A stretch of 64,000 nt of DNA, from assembly GCA_016647705.1 (NCBI GenBank), contig JAENRU010000485.1:310001-374000 (forward strand), read 5' to 3'. The notes under the pieces were generated by a model that did not search any database, had not been told where the DNA came from, and worked only from the letters and a program-made list of their open reading frames with translations. Each line of letters begins with the position of its first letter. Position 1 is the first letter of the stretch. A program made the position numbers and the translations under genes. Origin of the DNA: Eucommia ulmoides. Its lineage: Eukaryota; Streptophyta; Magnoliopsida; Garryales; Eucommiaceae. This document shows positions 22,496 through 33,037 of the stretch, in pieces.

Positions 22496-25129
22496 TGTAA
22501 TACCTTAATTGTCGCGCATGCATATTCACTAGTTGCATTTTAGAACGTTTAGTAAATAATGAAGTAGAATGCGTTATTTTTAATTTGAAATAAAATTTTA
22601 CGGGTGAATTTATAATTTTAAGAAATATTAAATTTTGAATTGAGTTAAAATGAAAACGTAAAGAAAATTGAGAGGAGGTTAGTGTAATTTGAAAAAAAGA
22701 TATTATATATATATACACACCCATATATTCACTATGACAGTGGGATCAAAAGAAACCAAAACAGAGAGAGAAGGCATTCGACGTGGCCATGCAAGGGTTC
22801 ATGAACCACCACCATGTTCATGCATATAAATTCATCCATGCACAATTATGATCATCAACCTCAAAAGAAGAAACGAGAAAACAGAGAAGAGAGAGAGAGG
22901 ATCAGAGGTGTTTGGTCGGTCCGGTGGGTGTCGTCGGTGCTGTTCGTGATCGCCGGCGGTGGTGGGTTCTGTTCGTTGTGGGTTCTCCGGCATGGGTGTG
23001 TGGGTGTTCGTCGTCGATCATCTAGTGATCGTGGGTTGGGTGTGTCGTCGCCGTTTGGTGTGCGTTCCGTCGTCATGTGTGGGTGTGTGCTCTGTTCTGT
23101 TTCCGTCGCCGGTGTGAGTGTGTGTTGGTGGGTTCTGTTCACCGGTGGAGTGTGTAGGTGAGCGGCGTGTGCATGTGTGTGGTTAGGCATGTGTGTGTTC
23201 TGTTCTATTCCGTCATTCGTGTGTGTGTGTGCTGCTCGTCGTCGCCGTGGGTGTGCATGTGTGTTCTCTCATGTTTTGCTATGTGCATGTGTGTGTGGTT
23301 AGTCGAGTGTGTTTTATTATATTCCGTCGTTTGTGTGTGGGAGCTATTCGTCGTCGATTTCGTGGGTGTGTGTGATCAGTCGCCATTTGCCGGCGTGCAT
23401 GTGGGTGTAATCATCGTTAGTGATCCGGCTGTGTGGGTGTGCTCTATGACTATGTATGCGTGTGTTCCGGCGTGTATGAGCGAGTGTGAGCCCTGATCGT
23501 GAGGAAAGGGCGGCGAGTGAAGATGCCGGAGCTGGTGAGTAGAGAGAGAGAAGCGATTGGTCTAAAAAGAAGCAGAAGCAGAGGAGGAAGGTGTTCACCG
23601 CGGCGGAGGAATTTCAGCAAAACAGAAAACGGGAAAAAAGAAGGGAAAAAGAAGGGAAGAGGAGAAAAGAGGAAAAAATAAAATAAATTCGAAAATTCAA
23701 TTTCTCGGCCTGCGAACGATTTGGAGCAGGTAAAATTTTAATTGGGTATTATTATCGATTAAATTAAATTGTTAAGTACTTTTCGCAATCGTAATAGTAT
23801 TTTTCGTAACCGTAATAATATTGCTAGGATCGTTAATCTTGAATAATTGGTGCAGTAAATATTAATGTAGCGAGACGGATAAAATAAAAATTCTTCATAA
23901 CGAAAACTTGGGGAATGAGAAATATGAAATTTAGGGCCTGCATTGCATGTTAGGTTATTTTAAATTAAATATTAATTTAGGCTTATCATTGTTAGGTTCA
24001 CAGGCGCCAGTGTCCCAGTAGATTTTGGACAGTGACATTTTTTGCAGTACGAAGAACGAGGTGAGTGTACTGTCTTCTATGTAAATCTACAAAATTTATT
24101 TTTGTATAAATTGTGAAAAATGTGTTTATTTTAAAATAGACAAATTTCCAACCTATATGGATCAAAGTGGTTTTGGTGTTAGAGGTGGAAAATGATTTTT
24201 GGACTGAGTGGGTTTTAAATGTGATTTTTGTCCAACTATGCCATAGTTTTTCTTCTCGTTAGGCAGGTATGACTTACGAGATGTTGATTTTTTTCTCGTT
24301 AGGTAGGTATGACCTACGAGATGTGGATTTTCTTCTCGTTAGGCGGGTGTGACTTACGAGATGCAGATTTTCTTCTCGTCAGGAGTGCAAAACCTGCGGG
24401 TGGTACGATACCGTTGCAACTCCCGATCGTGAGGTAAAAATGATCTTATGACTAGTAGGAAAGTGGTGTGAGGTGTTTTATTATACGATGAATTGTCTGG
24501 ATTGATTTGGTATCTTATTATACGATGAATTGCCTGTATTGATTTGGTTTAGTTATATTATTTTAAAAATGGATTGACGTCAATATATTATTTTGTTGCA
24601 CTGGTTGGCTTAGAATATTTGGATTAGGTATTTTTAAATATATGAGTTTATTTCAGTGGTGATAGGGAAACTGGATTTCCGTACGGTATGTGATTATATA
24701 ATATTATATTTTGTAACGTGGTATTTAAATTCTTATACTTGATCCATACAAAATGTTTTATTATGAAGATGGTCCACCAATAATTTTTTTTGGTTTCAGG
24801 TGCCGCAATTAGGAGAGGGTCCACTATTGGCACTAGGTAGAGTCCGGAGATAGTGTCATCTTAGGAGTGGGCCAGTCAGAGGCGAACCATGGAAGGTTCG
24901 ACACATTTGTGGTGATTTTTTTTGTATATATATTTGGGATGGGTGTGTCCCATATTTTTGAGAATGAGATTGAGGTATTATTTTGGAAAAAAAAATATTG
25001 ATAGTAGTACGCGTGTGTCGAGTTATATATGTAATATATTTATGTGTGTGTTTGATTGGTTGGACATGGAGAGTCATGACGACGTCATGTCCGGCCTCGG
25101 GTGATGGGCGCCCGGGGTGGAGTGTGAAA
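22496..25129 (+). mobile_element. Solo LTR 2 of the same family, plus orientation
   Basis: It starts TGTAATACC and ends GTGTGAAA (terminal CA changed to AA), with CTATT on both sides (22491-22495 and 25130-25134). Homology with the reverse complement of 16712-19567 is clear at the start, at 'ggttcacaggcgccagtgtc', at 'gaggtgagtgtactgtcttc' (about 24059), at 'caactcccgatcgtgaggt' (about 24417) and at the end. The middle (22900-23500) is GT-rich where the other copy is CA-rich. It ends 580 bp upstream of the DES1 start codon. Confidence 0.85.
24251..24400. repeat. 40-bp minisatellite, four units, in solo LTR 2
   Basis: 'ctcgtt' (last copy 'ctcgtc') begins units at 24255, 24295, 24335 and 24375, a spacing of exactly 40. 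Each of the first three units holds CTCGT...ACGAG, which can pair. It sits where solo LTR 1 has its 28-bp array. Confidence 0.9.
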
Positions 25130-25134
25130 CTATT

Positions 25135-25709
25135 TAGGGAATTAAACGATTCTTTTTGAAATAAAACACGTTATGAACTCTGAAATTGAAATTTTGGTTG
25201 CATTTGAGTAGCATAGACTGAGGAATTTATGGCAATCCCCTAAGGAATACATGCTATTATGGCTAGCATTAGCCAAGTCGATAGTTTTTCGTGCGAAATC
25301 CAACCCCTTTTGAGCTAATTTCAGATCTTGGAAAAATTTTGCTCCCAAAATCAAAGTTGGAGGAAGTTTAGATAGAGAGTAGAGGAAAAAAGAAAAAGAG
25401 AACAACGAGAAAAAGAAAAAAACGAAATTAATTTTCTACCCCTGAATGACAAAAATCCGTTAAAGTTAACCTCTATTTTTGACAGAAGGATCACATAGAA
25501 AATCGTGTACAAATAGAAAGACCACATTGAAAATTAAATTAAATTAGGGGGTCACATAAAAAACAAACAAACTGCAAAGGACCAAATTTGTAATATGCGC
25601 TAATATTATTCAGTTCAAAACAAGAAGAAAAAATCAAACAACAGAAGAAAAACAGAGAGGACCAGAAAAGGACGAGAGAGAGACAGAGAAAGAGAGAGAG
25701 AGAGCGAGA
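25135..25709. other. DES1 upstream region
   Basis: Contains the first NPGR1-like exon remnant (minus strand, 25175-25357), a MITE half at 25435-25545 that matches 15210-15320 in reverse, and a GA-rich leader (25650-25709) directly before the DES1 ATG. No convincing TATA box was found. Confidence 0.5.
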
Positions 25710-27993
25710 ATGGTAGCGGGAGGGGAAGAGAGAGAAGGTGCTGCAATGGCGACGGATTTCTTCTGGTCGTACACGGACGAGCCCCACGCCACCCGCAGAA
25801 GACAGATCCTCTCTCAGTATCCTCAAATCAAAGACCTCTTCGGTCCCGACCCCTTCGCTCTTCTCAAGGTAAATACTCGCATCTATGCATTCGAATTTAG
25901 ACATGTATAATGTGTAATTTGTTTGTTATAATGTAGTTCTTTAATGGCGGTTCTCTGGATCTGAAAAAAAAATTCGGTCTCCATTAGTCTCCATTTAGTT
26001 GTGTTGATCTCTCTCTCTCTCTCTCTCTCTATTTGAGATTTATTTTTGATTAATTTCATTTTTCTCCTTTTAATTGAAGCGAGCATTAATGATTTCTTTT
26101 TAAATGATGATTAATGTGCTATAAATTGTATTGTTTTGATTGTTTGGTTAGATTCAGTTTGTTTTCCTTCAATTTTAAGAAAATTATGATTCTTTTTTAG
26201 TTTGAATTTGGAGGATTTTATGATTTTCACATGAATGATTTCTTCATATCCTTGACCTAGAACTTAGGCATTTGGAGCTTCTCATTGTAAAAGGGAAATT
26301 CATACATTCTAATCCTATGAAGCCTCCTTATTTGCCAAAAATAAGGCCATGTTTGGCATTGGGTTCTAGTAATAGCTGCTAAAGCTTTCAAGTTCTACCA
26401 AATCTTTTATTGATCAAATTATTGACAATAGGTGCCATAAATCCCAAACATGGTGATTTTTTTTTCCCTCAAAACCCTAGTTTTTTTATCTAATCAGTCT
26501 AGCCTAATGGTAAAATAAAGGTTGGTATTAGCAACTACCTAAAAAACCTAAGGTGCCGTTTGGTTATTGTTTAAAAAATTAAAAAGTTAATTTGACGAAA
26601 AAAAACTTTTACCAAAAAGTAAATGTTGATACAAACAATGTGGGATTCAATATGCCGCCTCACGAGTTGGGTGAACTTTGCCAAACTACTGCAAACGGAT
26701 ATCAGGAGGCCCAACATTAACGTGGGAGTAAAAATAAAAAATGTGTTTGATAATTGATGGCCTGAAGAGCATATATTAGGGTTATTCCAATAAAAGATCT
26801 CTTAATGTGAAAAATGAGTCATAGATGGTTAAAATTTAGGCGAAGTCCTACTGCATTGATCTCCATCTATCTCTTAAACTATAAAAATTGAAAAAACAAA
26901 AACCCAAGTACTAAAAATAACTTTTTTTTGAACTTTCTTTTAATAAAATAAAAAATTTAAAAAAATGCCTAAATTAACAAAGGATTATTTGGTTACAAAA
27001 GGCACAACAATGTGGTGATTTATGCAAGAAAATTGTCTATTGAACTTGTTGATCTAGGTCTATTTTTCTTTAATTACTTCTAATTCTGTTCTTGCTTTGT
27101 TCTATCACAATTCTCAATATAAAGATCAAAACTAACAATATCAGTCTTCTTGTTTTTAGATTTCAATGGTTGTTCTGCTTCAACTATGGACCGCCACCTT
27201 CCTCCGCGACGCCGGTTGGCTAAAAATACTAACCACATCCTATTTCTTTGGCTCTTTCCTCAACCACAACCTCTTCCTAGCCATCCATGAGCTCAGCCAC
27301 AACCTAGCCTTCTCCACCCCAACCCACAACCGCCTCCTTGGTATTTTTGCTAACCTCCCCATTGGTGTACCAATGTCCGTCACCTTCCAAAAATACCACC
27401 TCGAACACCACCGCTACCAAGGCGTAGACGGAGTCGACATGGACATCCCAACCCTAACCGAAGCCCATCTCATCACAAACATAGCCTCCAAATCCGTATG
27501 GGTTATATTCCAACTCTTTTTTTATGCTTTCCGCCCCCTCTTTATCAACCCTAAACCCCCCGGTCTATGGGAATTCACGAACTTGATCGTCCAACTAACC
27601 CTAGACCTAACCATGGTTTACTTTTTTGGCTGGAAATCTTTGGGTTATTTGATACTGTCGACGTTTGTCGGGGGCGGGTTGCATCCTATGGCGGGACATT
27701 TTATCTCGGAACACTATGTGTTCAATCCGGATCAAGAGACTTACTCTTATTACGGGCCGTTGAATTTGATGACGTGGAGCGTGGGCTACCACAACGAACA
27801 CCACGATTTCCCTAGGATTGCGGGGAGTAAGCTTCATAAGGTGAGGGAGATTGCGCCGGAATATTATGAGGTGATGGATTCGTACAAATCGTGGAGCCAA
27901 GTGATTTATATGTATATTATGGATCGGACTGTGGGGCCGTTTAGCCGGATGAAGAGGAAGCTCTCTACAAAAACAGCCAAGAAATCGGAATAG
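25710..27993 (+). CDS. DES1: Sphingolipid delta(4)-desaturase, DES1 type (two exons)
   Basis: Membrane desaturase expected to introduce the 4-trans double bond into the sphinganine base of (dihydro)ceramide at the endoplasmic reticulum. Exon 1 is 25710-25868 (53 codons), the donor is GTAAAT, and exon 2 is 27160-27993 after a T-rich acceptor. The joined protein is 330 residues, close to the roughly 330 of plant DES1 proteins. The DES N-terminal signature is near residues 13-45 ([20 protein letters not shown]). The three histidine boxes are intact: H96-x3-H100 (HELSH), H133-x2-H136-H137 (HLEHH) and H264-x2-H267-H268 (HNEHH). Hydrophobic spans flank them. There is no stop or frameshift. Exon 2 is C-rich in its first half and G-rich in its second, unlike the AT-rich surroundings. 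A nearer ATG at 25746 would remove 12 residues; I chose the first ATG after the GA-rich leader. Confidence 0.93.
26636..26735 (-). repeat. TRIM LTR remnant in the DES1 intron
   Basis: On the minus strand the text 'gatatccgtttgcagtagtt', 'caaagttcaccc' and 'attgaatcccacattg' matches the remnant in intron 4 of the AIRP2-like gene (12185-12245) in inverse genomic orientation. Confidence 0.6.
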
Positions 27994-28268
27994 GAAACTT
28001 GCTCTACTCTACTCAACAGGTAAATTTTTGAGGAATTTTATTATTATTATTATTATTATTATTTTAATATTTGTATTTGTTTAATTGAATTATTTGTTGG
28101 ATCTTTGAATATTGTTATTTATCCATGAAAGGAACTATTTGAATTGAGAGATTTGGAATAGGAAAATGTGACTTTTGTTGTTACATGTTAAATTCAACGT
28201 ATACTCTTAAATTACACTTTGTGCCCATTAAGTTTCAATTTTGGCTAATTGGCCCCATTACCCGTAAA

Positions 28269-28420
28269 ATTGTGGAGCCAAATGATTTATATGTGTTATG
28301 CATCGGACGGTGGCGCCGTTAAGCCGGATAAACAAGAATCTTTCTCTACAAAAACAACAAAGAAAATCGGAATAGGAAATTCCCTCTACATCAACAGGGG
28401 TATATTTCTGAGGAATTTTA
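28269..28420 (+). pseudogene. Duplicate of the DES1 3' end
   Basis: This repeats the last DES1 codons and first 3' bases (27896-28040): 'gtggagccaaatgatttata', 'cagataaa'-type changes in the MKRK segment, 'aaatcggaataggaaa' and 'tgaggaattttat'. Several small indels break the frame. A third, shorter trace with 'gaaattggaatagtaaacg' is at about 28990-29040. Confidence 0.7.
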
Positions 28421-28421
28421 T

Positions 28422-28734
28422 CATGAGCTTTTTGCACTTTGTACCCGTAAAATTTCAGAGAAATTTTACTTTAGCCCTTGTACTTTACTCTCATTTTGAA
28501 CACATTAAACCCTGAAGTATCCAAATTGTGTCTAATCAGTTCTTTTGTTATGTTCTATGACGAAATTCACCCACATAGAGTGATTTCGTGTTTGATAGGT
28601 GACTGATTTTCGTTATAAAAATTGACGGAATGACTGACTTGATACGATTTAAATACTTCAAGGTTTAATGTGTTTAAATTGAAAGTACAGTGGCTAAAGT
28701 GAGATTTCTCAGTTAAAAAGTGCAAAAACCTCTT
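28422..28734. mobile_element. MITE-like inverted repeat, about 310 bp
   Basis: The left arm ('gctttttgcactttgtaccc', 'ttttactttagccc', 'acattaaaccctgaagtat') is complementary to the right arm ('atacttcaaggtttaatgt', 'ggctaaagtgag', 'agtgcaaaaacctc'). It is non-coding. The target duplication was not resolved. Confidence 0.6.
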
Positions 28735-29570
28735 ATTATTATTATTATTACTTTTTCTTCAGAAATTTGTATTGATATGATGTAGTTCTTTTGCATTGAA
28801 TTATTGGGTTATTTATTATGAATTTGAGATAGTTGGGTGAAAATGTGTTCTTTTCACCTGTGAAATTCAACACACACTTGATCAATTGGCTAAATCACAC
28901 TTTTCACCCCTAAAGTTTCAGTTTTGTCTAGTTGGCCCAATTAACTCGAAGTTTGATTGTTTTTACCTCTCGACAAGCATGAAATTGGAATAGTAAACGT
29001 TCTCTACTCTCCTCCATGTATTTTTTGAGCTATTTTATTGTTATGTTTTTTTGTAACGTTTTTTTTTCTTTAGAGAGTTATATTGATTTTTAGTAGATTT
29101 AATGAACTATTTGTTTCAGGAAATTATAAGAACTTTTGAATACAAATGTGATTTTGTTTTTTACATGTGAAATTTAACATATCTCTTAATTTACACTTTG
29201 CACTCCCAAACTAATCGGAAATTTGATTCAATATTTATGTAATTTTTTGCCATTTGGCAACTACAAAATTAATTGAACGTATATTTTATAATTACATTAT
29301 TGAACAGATGTTTGAATTATTTTTAAGGAACTATTTTTTCATGAAATTGAGAGATGTGGAATAGAAATGTGATTTTGTTTTTCACATGTGAAATTCAACA
29401 TATACTGTGAATTTACACTTTGCATCCCACACTAATCGGAAATTTGATCTTTTTCTTTTTTACCATCGAAATCCAATATAAATACTTTTTAACTTTATTT
29501 ATTATTTTTTTTTTTCCTGAGTAAAATTTGTAAAAAATTGCTAATGATTGTAAATTTGTAATTTTTGGAC

Positions 29571-29745
29571 AGGGTGACAATATAGGTTGGGAAAAGGTAT
29601 TTTAGAATACCTCATAACATTTTCTTCATCATCAACTTCTTCTACCAGCCCTTGGACCCCTGAGCTTGTAGGGTCATCCAAGCAAGCTTATCCACAGACG
29701 GGGAGGGCCAGTAGTCAGAATCTTCACATTTTATTATTTAGTGTG
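29571..29745 (+). repeat. Dispersed module copy 1 (hairpin plus 'gaacccctga' block)
   Basis: 'ggtgacaatata', then GGTATTTTAGAATACC (29596-29611; 6-bp stem, TTAG loop), then 'accagcccttggacccctga', 'catccaagcaagctt' and 'ggggagggccagtagtc'. Related copies are at 31141-31340, 39361-39540, 41577-41640 and 55999-56125. Read in reverse, 'ggggttcgagg' in the sister copies resembles a tRNA B box, so a SINE is possible. The usual A box and tail were not convincing. Confidence 0.55.
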
Positions 29746-29794
29746 TTATATTTATTTAAGCTACTTGTACTTTGATTTTATTCATTTGAATTCC

Positions 29795-30356
29795 TTTATG
29801 CTTTCATTCCAGCAATGGGATGGGATGAGAATTTTTTTCTTTTTGGGAATAGAATTGCGTTGGGTAACGATATTTTTTTTTTTGTTTTTTTTTGTTTTGG
29901 AAAGAGAATTGTGTTTGGTAACGATTTTATTCTATTTTTTTTTTTTTTACTGTTTTGGCCTGACGGCGGAGGCTCCCGCCGGCGACGGTCGGAAGGCGGT
30001 GGCGCCGGCGACGCGACGGCCGGAAGGGAATGGTATCGGCGATGGCGACGGCTGGAAGGCAATGGCGCCGGTGCCGGCCAGACAGCGGTGACGGGTGGGT
30101 GACAGTGGCCGGCGGCCGGAAGTGGCCGGAAAATTTCTGCCCGGACGGTGACCAGTGACAATGTGTTTTGGAAATGGAATGGGAATAATGAAAAACATTT
30201 TTTTTTTTGTTTCTCATTTCTTAAGAAAAAAGTGGGTACAATTCTCAAATGGGAATGAAATGGAAACGGAAACAAAAATTATCAAACGCTATTCCCAAAC
30301 AGAATTTTCAAAAATCTGGGAATGGGATGGGAATTTCTGGACTAGAAACGGTTACT
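29795..30356 (-). mobile_element. MITE family E, inverted copy with GC-rich core
   Basis: This is the reverse complement of the family at 39570-40087: 'attccagcaatgggatggga' at the left, 'ggtaacgat' motifs and T-runs, a CGG/CCG-rich core (29960-30140), and 'ctgggaatgggatggg', 'gaaacggttac' at the right. The proline- and glycine-rich open frames on both strands here are composition artefacts. The outermost termini are eroded. Confidence 0.6.
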
Positions 30357-32590
30357 ATGTTTTGCTATGTATTTTAATTTCATGGTCAATACTCATTTAT
30401 ATTTTCAATGAAATGATTAAGGTTTGTATCATTGATCGCTATTGCCATCCACCGTTGCACCTCAGGCCTTTGATCGTTGAAATCTGGTCACCAGTGACAA
30501 CATTTTTTCAGTTATTTTTTAAAGTGCATTTTAGTATATTTTATAATTGAATTTTTAGTGCATTTTTTGTTACATTAAAAATTAAAGAAAATGAAATTTA
30601 AAATACAGAATAAATAAGAGGATATATTTGAAAATAGAAATAAAAAGCCGATGTAATATTTGTTACCATTATATGATAAAACCTCTTAACAAACTCCTAA
30701 TGTTTCCCTAATTTTTATTAAGATACTTTCACTTTCATTTAATAAATTCATTTCCTAAATTAATTTTCAAAAGAAATCAACATATAATCTAAATTTACAC
30801 TTTGTACCCCCCAAACTAATCGAAAATTTGATTCTCCATTTATGTATTTTTTTGGCAACTGACAACTATAAAATTAGTTGAATTGGTGAGATGTTTGAAT
30901 AGTTTTTAAGGAACTATTTTTTCACGAAATTGAGAGATTTGGAGTAGAAATGTGATTTTATTTTTGACATGTGAAATTCAGCATACACTCTTAATTTACA
31001 GTTTGCATACTAAACTAATCGGAAATTTAATCTTTTTTTTTTTTTTTTTTCACCATCGAAATCCAATATATAATCTAAATTTTATTGTTTGGTCGGTAAA
31101 ATTTGTAAAAAAATTCTAATAATTATAAATTTGTAATTTTTGGACAGGGTGAAAATATAAAAGAATGAAAATATAGGGGCGGAAAAAGGTATTTTAGAAT
31201 ACCTCAATATGTTTTCTTCTTCTTCTTCTACCAGCCCTCGAACCCCCTAACCTTTTGGTATCATCCAAGCATGCTTGTCCACAGATGCGGGGAGGGCCAG
31301 TGGTCAAAATCTTCACATTCTATTATTTATTATGTTATATTTTTAAAGCTCCTTGTACTTTAATTTTGTTTCCTTTTAATCCCTTTACTTTAAAAACCTA
31401 CACTTCAGACCTTTCTAATCGCGTGATTGATAGGAGAAACTCATTTTTTATTTTAAAAATATAAAAAAGAATTATTTTTTCTTATTTCTTAATTTAAATT
31501 TAATATTTAAAAGGAACAAATCAGAAAAACTAATATTTTCTTTGGGTTTTATTTCTTTTATTTTGGGTATGGTATTTATAAAAAAAAAAAAAAAAAAAAA
31601 AGGATAATTAGTTGATAGTTCCAATTAAAAAATTCAAACCATAATTTATTCTATTTTAATTTTTACTTGAATATAAATCTCTTAATTATGTTTTTATTTT
31701 TGGTGTATTTTTTAGTTTCATGCAACTATTTTTTTTAATAAACATTTTAGTATATTTTATAATTACATTTTAAGTGTATTTTTTTGTTTTATTTTTGATT
31801 ATTTTTGTTTTCTTTTCATTTTTTTTTCTTTTCTAGGGTTTTACTTTTGATTTTTTTTTCTTCCACAAACGTGGCATAAAAAAAATAAATTAAAATACAG
31901 AATAAAAAAAGAGTATATATTAGAAAATAGAAAGTGAAAAAAAAAATTAAAAAATAAGTAAATTAATAATAGGTACTTTAGAATACCATAAATCATGAAT
32001 ATGCACCACCAAGAATCTGTGCAACCGGTGTATTGGCTTTTACCACTGTATATAATATATTAAACAGAAAATCGATGAAAAGTCTATTTTTTTAAATCTA
32101 ATTGGTGAAAAGTCTTTTTGTTATTAGGTTTTGATTTAGTCCTTTAAGCTATATTTCACTTGTGTTTTAATCTCGCATTGCAGGAATTGTAGAGATATTA
32201 CAGGGATTGTAGAGAACCTTTTAGTGAGTATATTCGATTTTTATAATGAATTCTGTTATATGTAACTAATGTTAATTACAATTTCATAATTGTTACTTTT
32301 AACACATATTTGAGTGTTTTTAATTACATGTACTTATATAATATTAGTTACATATTACAATTACATATATATGTATAATATTTTGTGACGTAACTGAAAA
32401 AATATTAAATTTTTTTAGTTAAATCTTAGAGACATGTAACTAAAAAATTACATATTATTGGAACACAAAAAAAAAAAAAAATTAGTTACCTGTAACTAAT
32501 TCAGTAATATTACACACAAAATAGTGATTAGAACTTAAATGGAGGACCTCCCATCGATTGTCCCTATATTAAAATGTCTAAGTAAACTCG
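30357..32590 (+). repeat. AT-rich repeats including dispersed module copy 2
   Basis: 30785-31140 repeats the DES1 3'-flank text ('tttacactttgtacccccca', 'gagagatttggagtagaaat'). 31141-31340 holds the second 'ggtattttagaatacc' module (hairpin 31188-31203). A looser hairpin, GGTACTTTAGAATACC, is at 31972-31987. The rest is low complexity. No gene recognised. Confidence 0.5.
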
Positions 32591-32970
32591 TATTTTTCAC
32601 TTTCATAGTTTCATTTAATAAATTCATTTCCTAAATTAATTTTCAAAAGAAATCAATAGCCCTACACACGGAAATATTTTATCCAAGTGAATCGGACGGA
32701 AAGAACAACCAAAGCGTCTATTCTATAAATCATAATATATTTTATATTTTAAATATTTTTTTATCATTTTATTATTATAGTCATTTTCAGCTGTTAATTT
32801 AGAATTTATTAAGAAAATAAATAATGAACTCTCAACAAAATGTCTTAGATTTGAACTAACTAGTATTGAATCTTCAAGATTAATTGATTGAATTAAAATT
32901 GGGTTAATTTTACTTGTATTCCTTTGTCTTTCCCTTTGTTTGTCCCTATTAAACAAAAGGACAAATTCCA
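32590..32970 (+). repeat. Direct repeat X, copy 1
   Basis: Closely matches 34985-35370: 'aataaattcatttc', 'gaaatattttatccaagtga', 'gaaagaacaaccaaagc', 'ttgtatt' and 'ctttgtttgtccctattaaa'. The two copies bracket the hAT pseudogene. A third copy is split by the foldback element at 41786. Confidence 0.8.
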
Positions 32971-33037
32971 AAAAATAACAAGTCATGCTAATAAAAGACT
33001 TAGCAAATAAAAAAGAATGATATATTATTTGATACTT

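Larger units (their letters stand above)
21781..25357 (-). pseudogene. NPGR1: NPGR1-like TPR protein pseudogene, split by a solo LTR
   Basis: Two minus-strand fragments encode consecutive parts of a NO POLLEN GERMINATION RELATED 1-like protein, a plant TPR, calmodulin-binding family. The upstream piece, 25357-25175, includes LAQKGLDFARKTIDLAN and HKFLSLCYSNATK. The downstream piece, 22157-21781, includes GWKLLALIVSAEQRFKD, then after a frameshift near 22050 LELLRLKAVL, a stop replacing a family glutamine, EQPEKAIETY and LEVEACLDLAKIYSDL. About 60 family residues expected between the pieces are not recognisable; the 22158-22495 and 25135-25174 remnants look non-coding. The 22496-25129 LTR inserted between the fragments. 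The first half and last part of the gene are absent. It is clearly dead. Recognition is by memory of the family, not by search. Confidence 0.75.
28021..29570 (+). other. DES1 3' flank, possible 3'-UTR intron
   Basis: After the stop, 'tcaacag|gtaaattt' (28020/28021) looks like a splice donor, and 'tttggacag|ggtgac' near 29571 like an acceptor. A spliced 3' UTR is therefore possible but unproved. The stretch is built of repeated pieces: 'gagagatttggaata', 'atgtgattttg', 'cacatgtgaaattcaac' and 'tttacactttg' recur at about 28145, 29120 and 29345. Confidence 0.35.

Noticed and set aside
22814..23681. Val/Cys/Gly-rich frames
   Set aside because: Same region of solo LTR 2 in GT-rich form; composition artefacts with overlapping open frames.
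27567..27900. Frames on both strands within DES1 exon 2
   Set aside because: Shadows of the DES1 frame, which has complete histidine boxes.
29741..30275. Several overlapping frames of 83-159 codons
   Set aside because: GC-rich core of a MITE; open in many phases and without known motifs.
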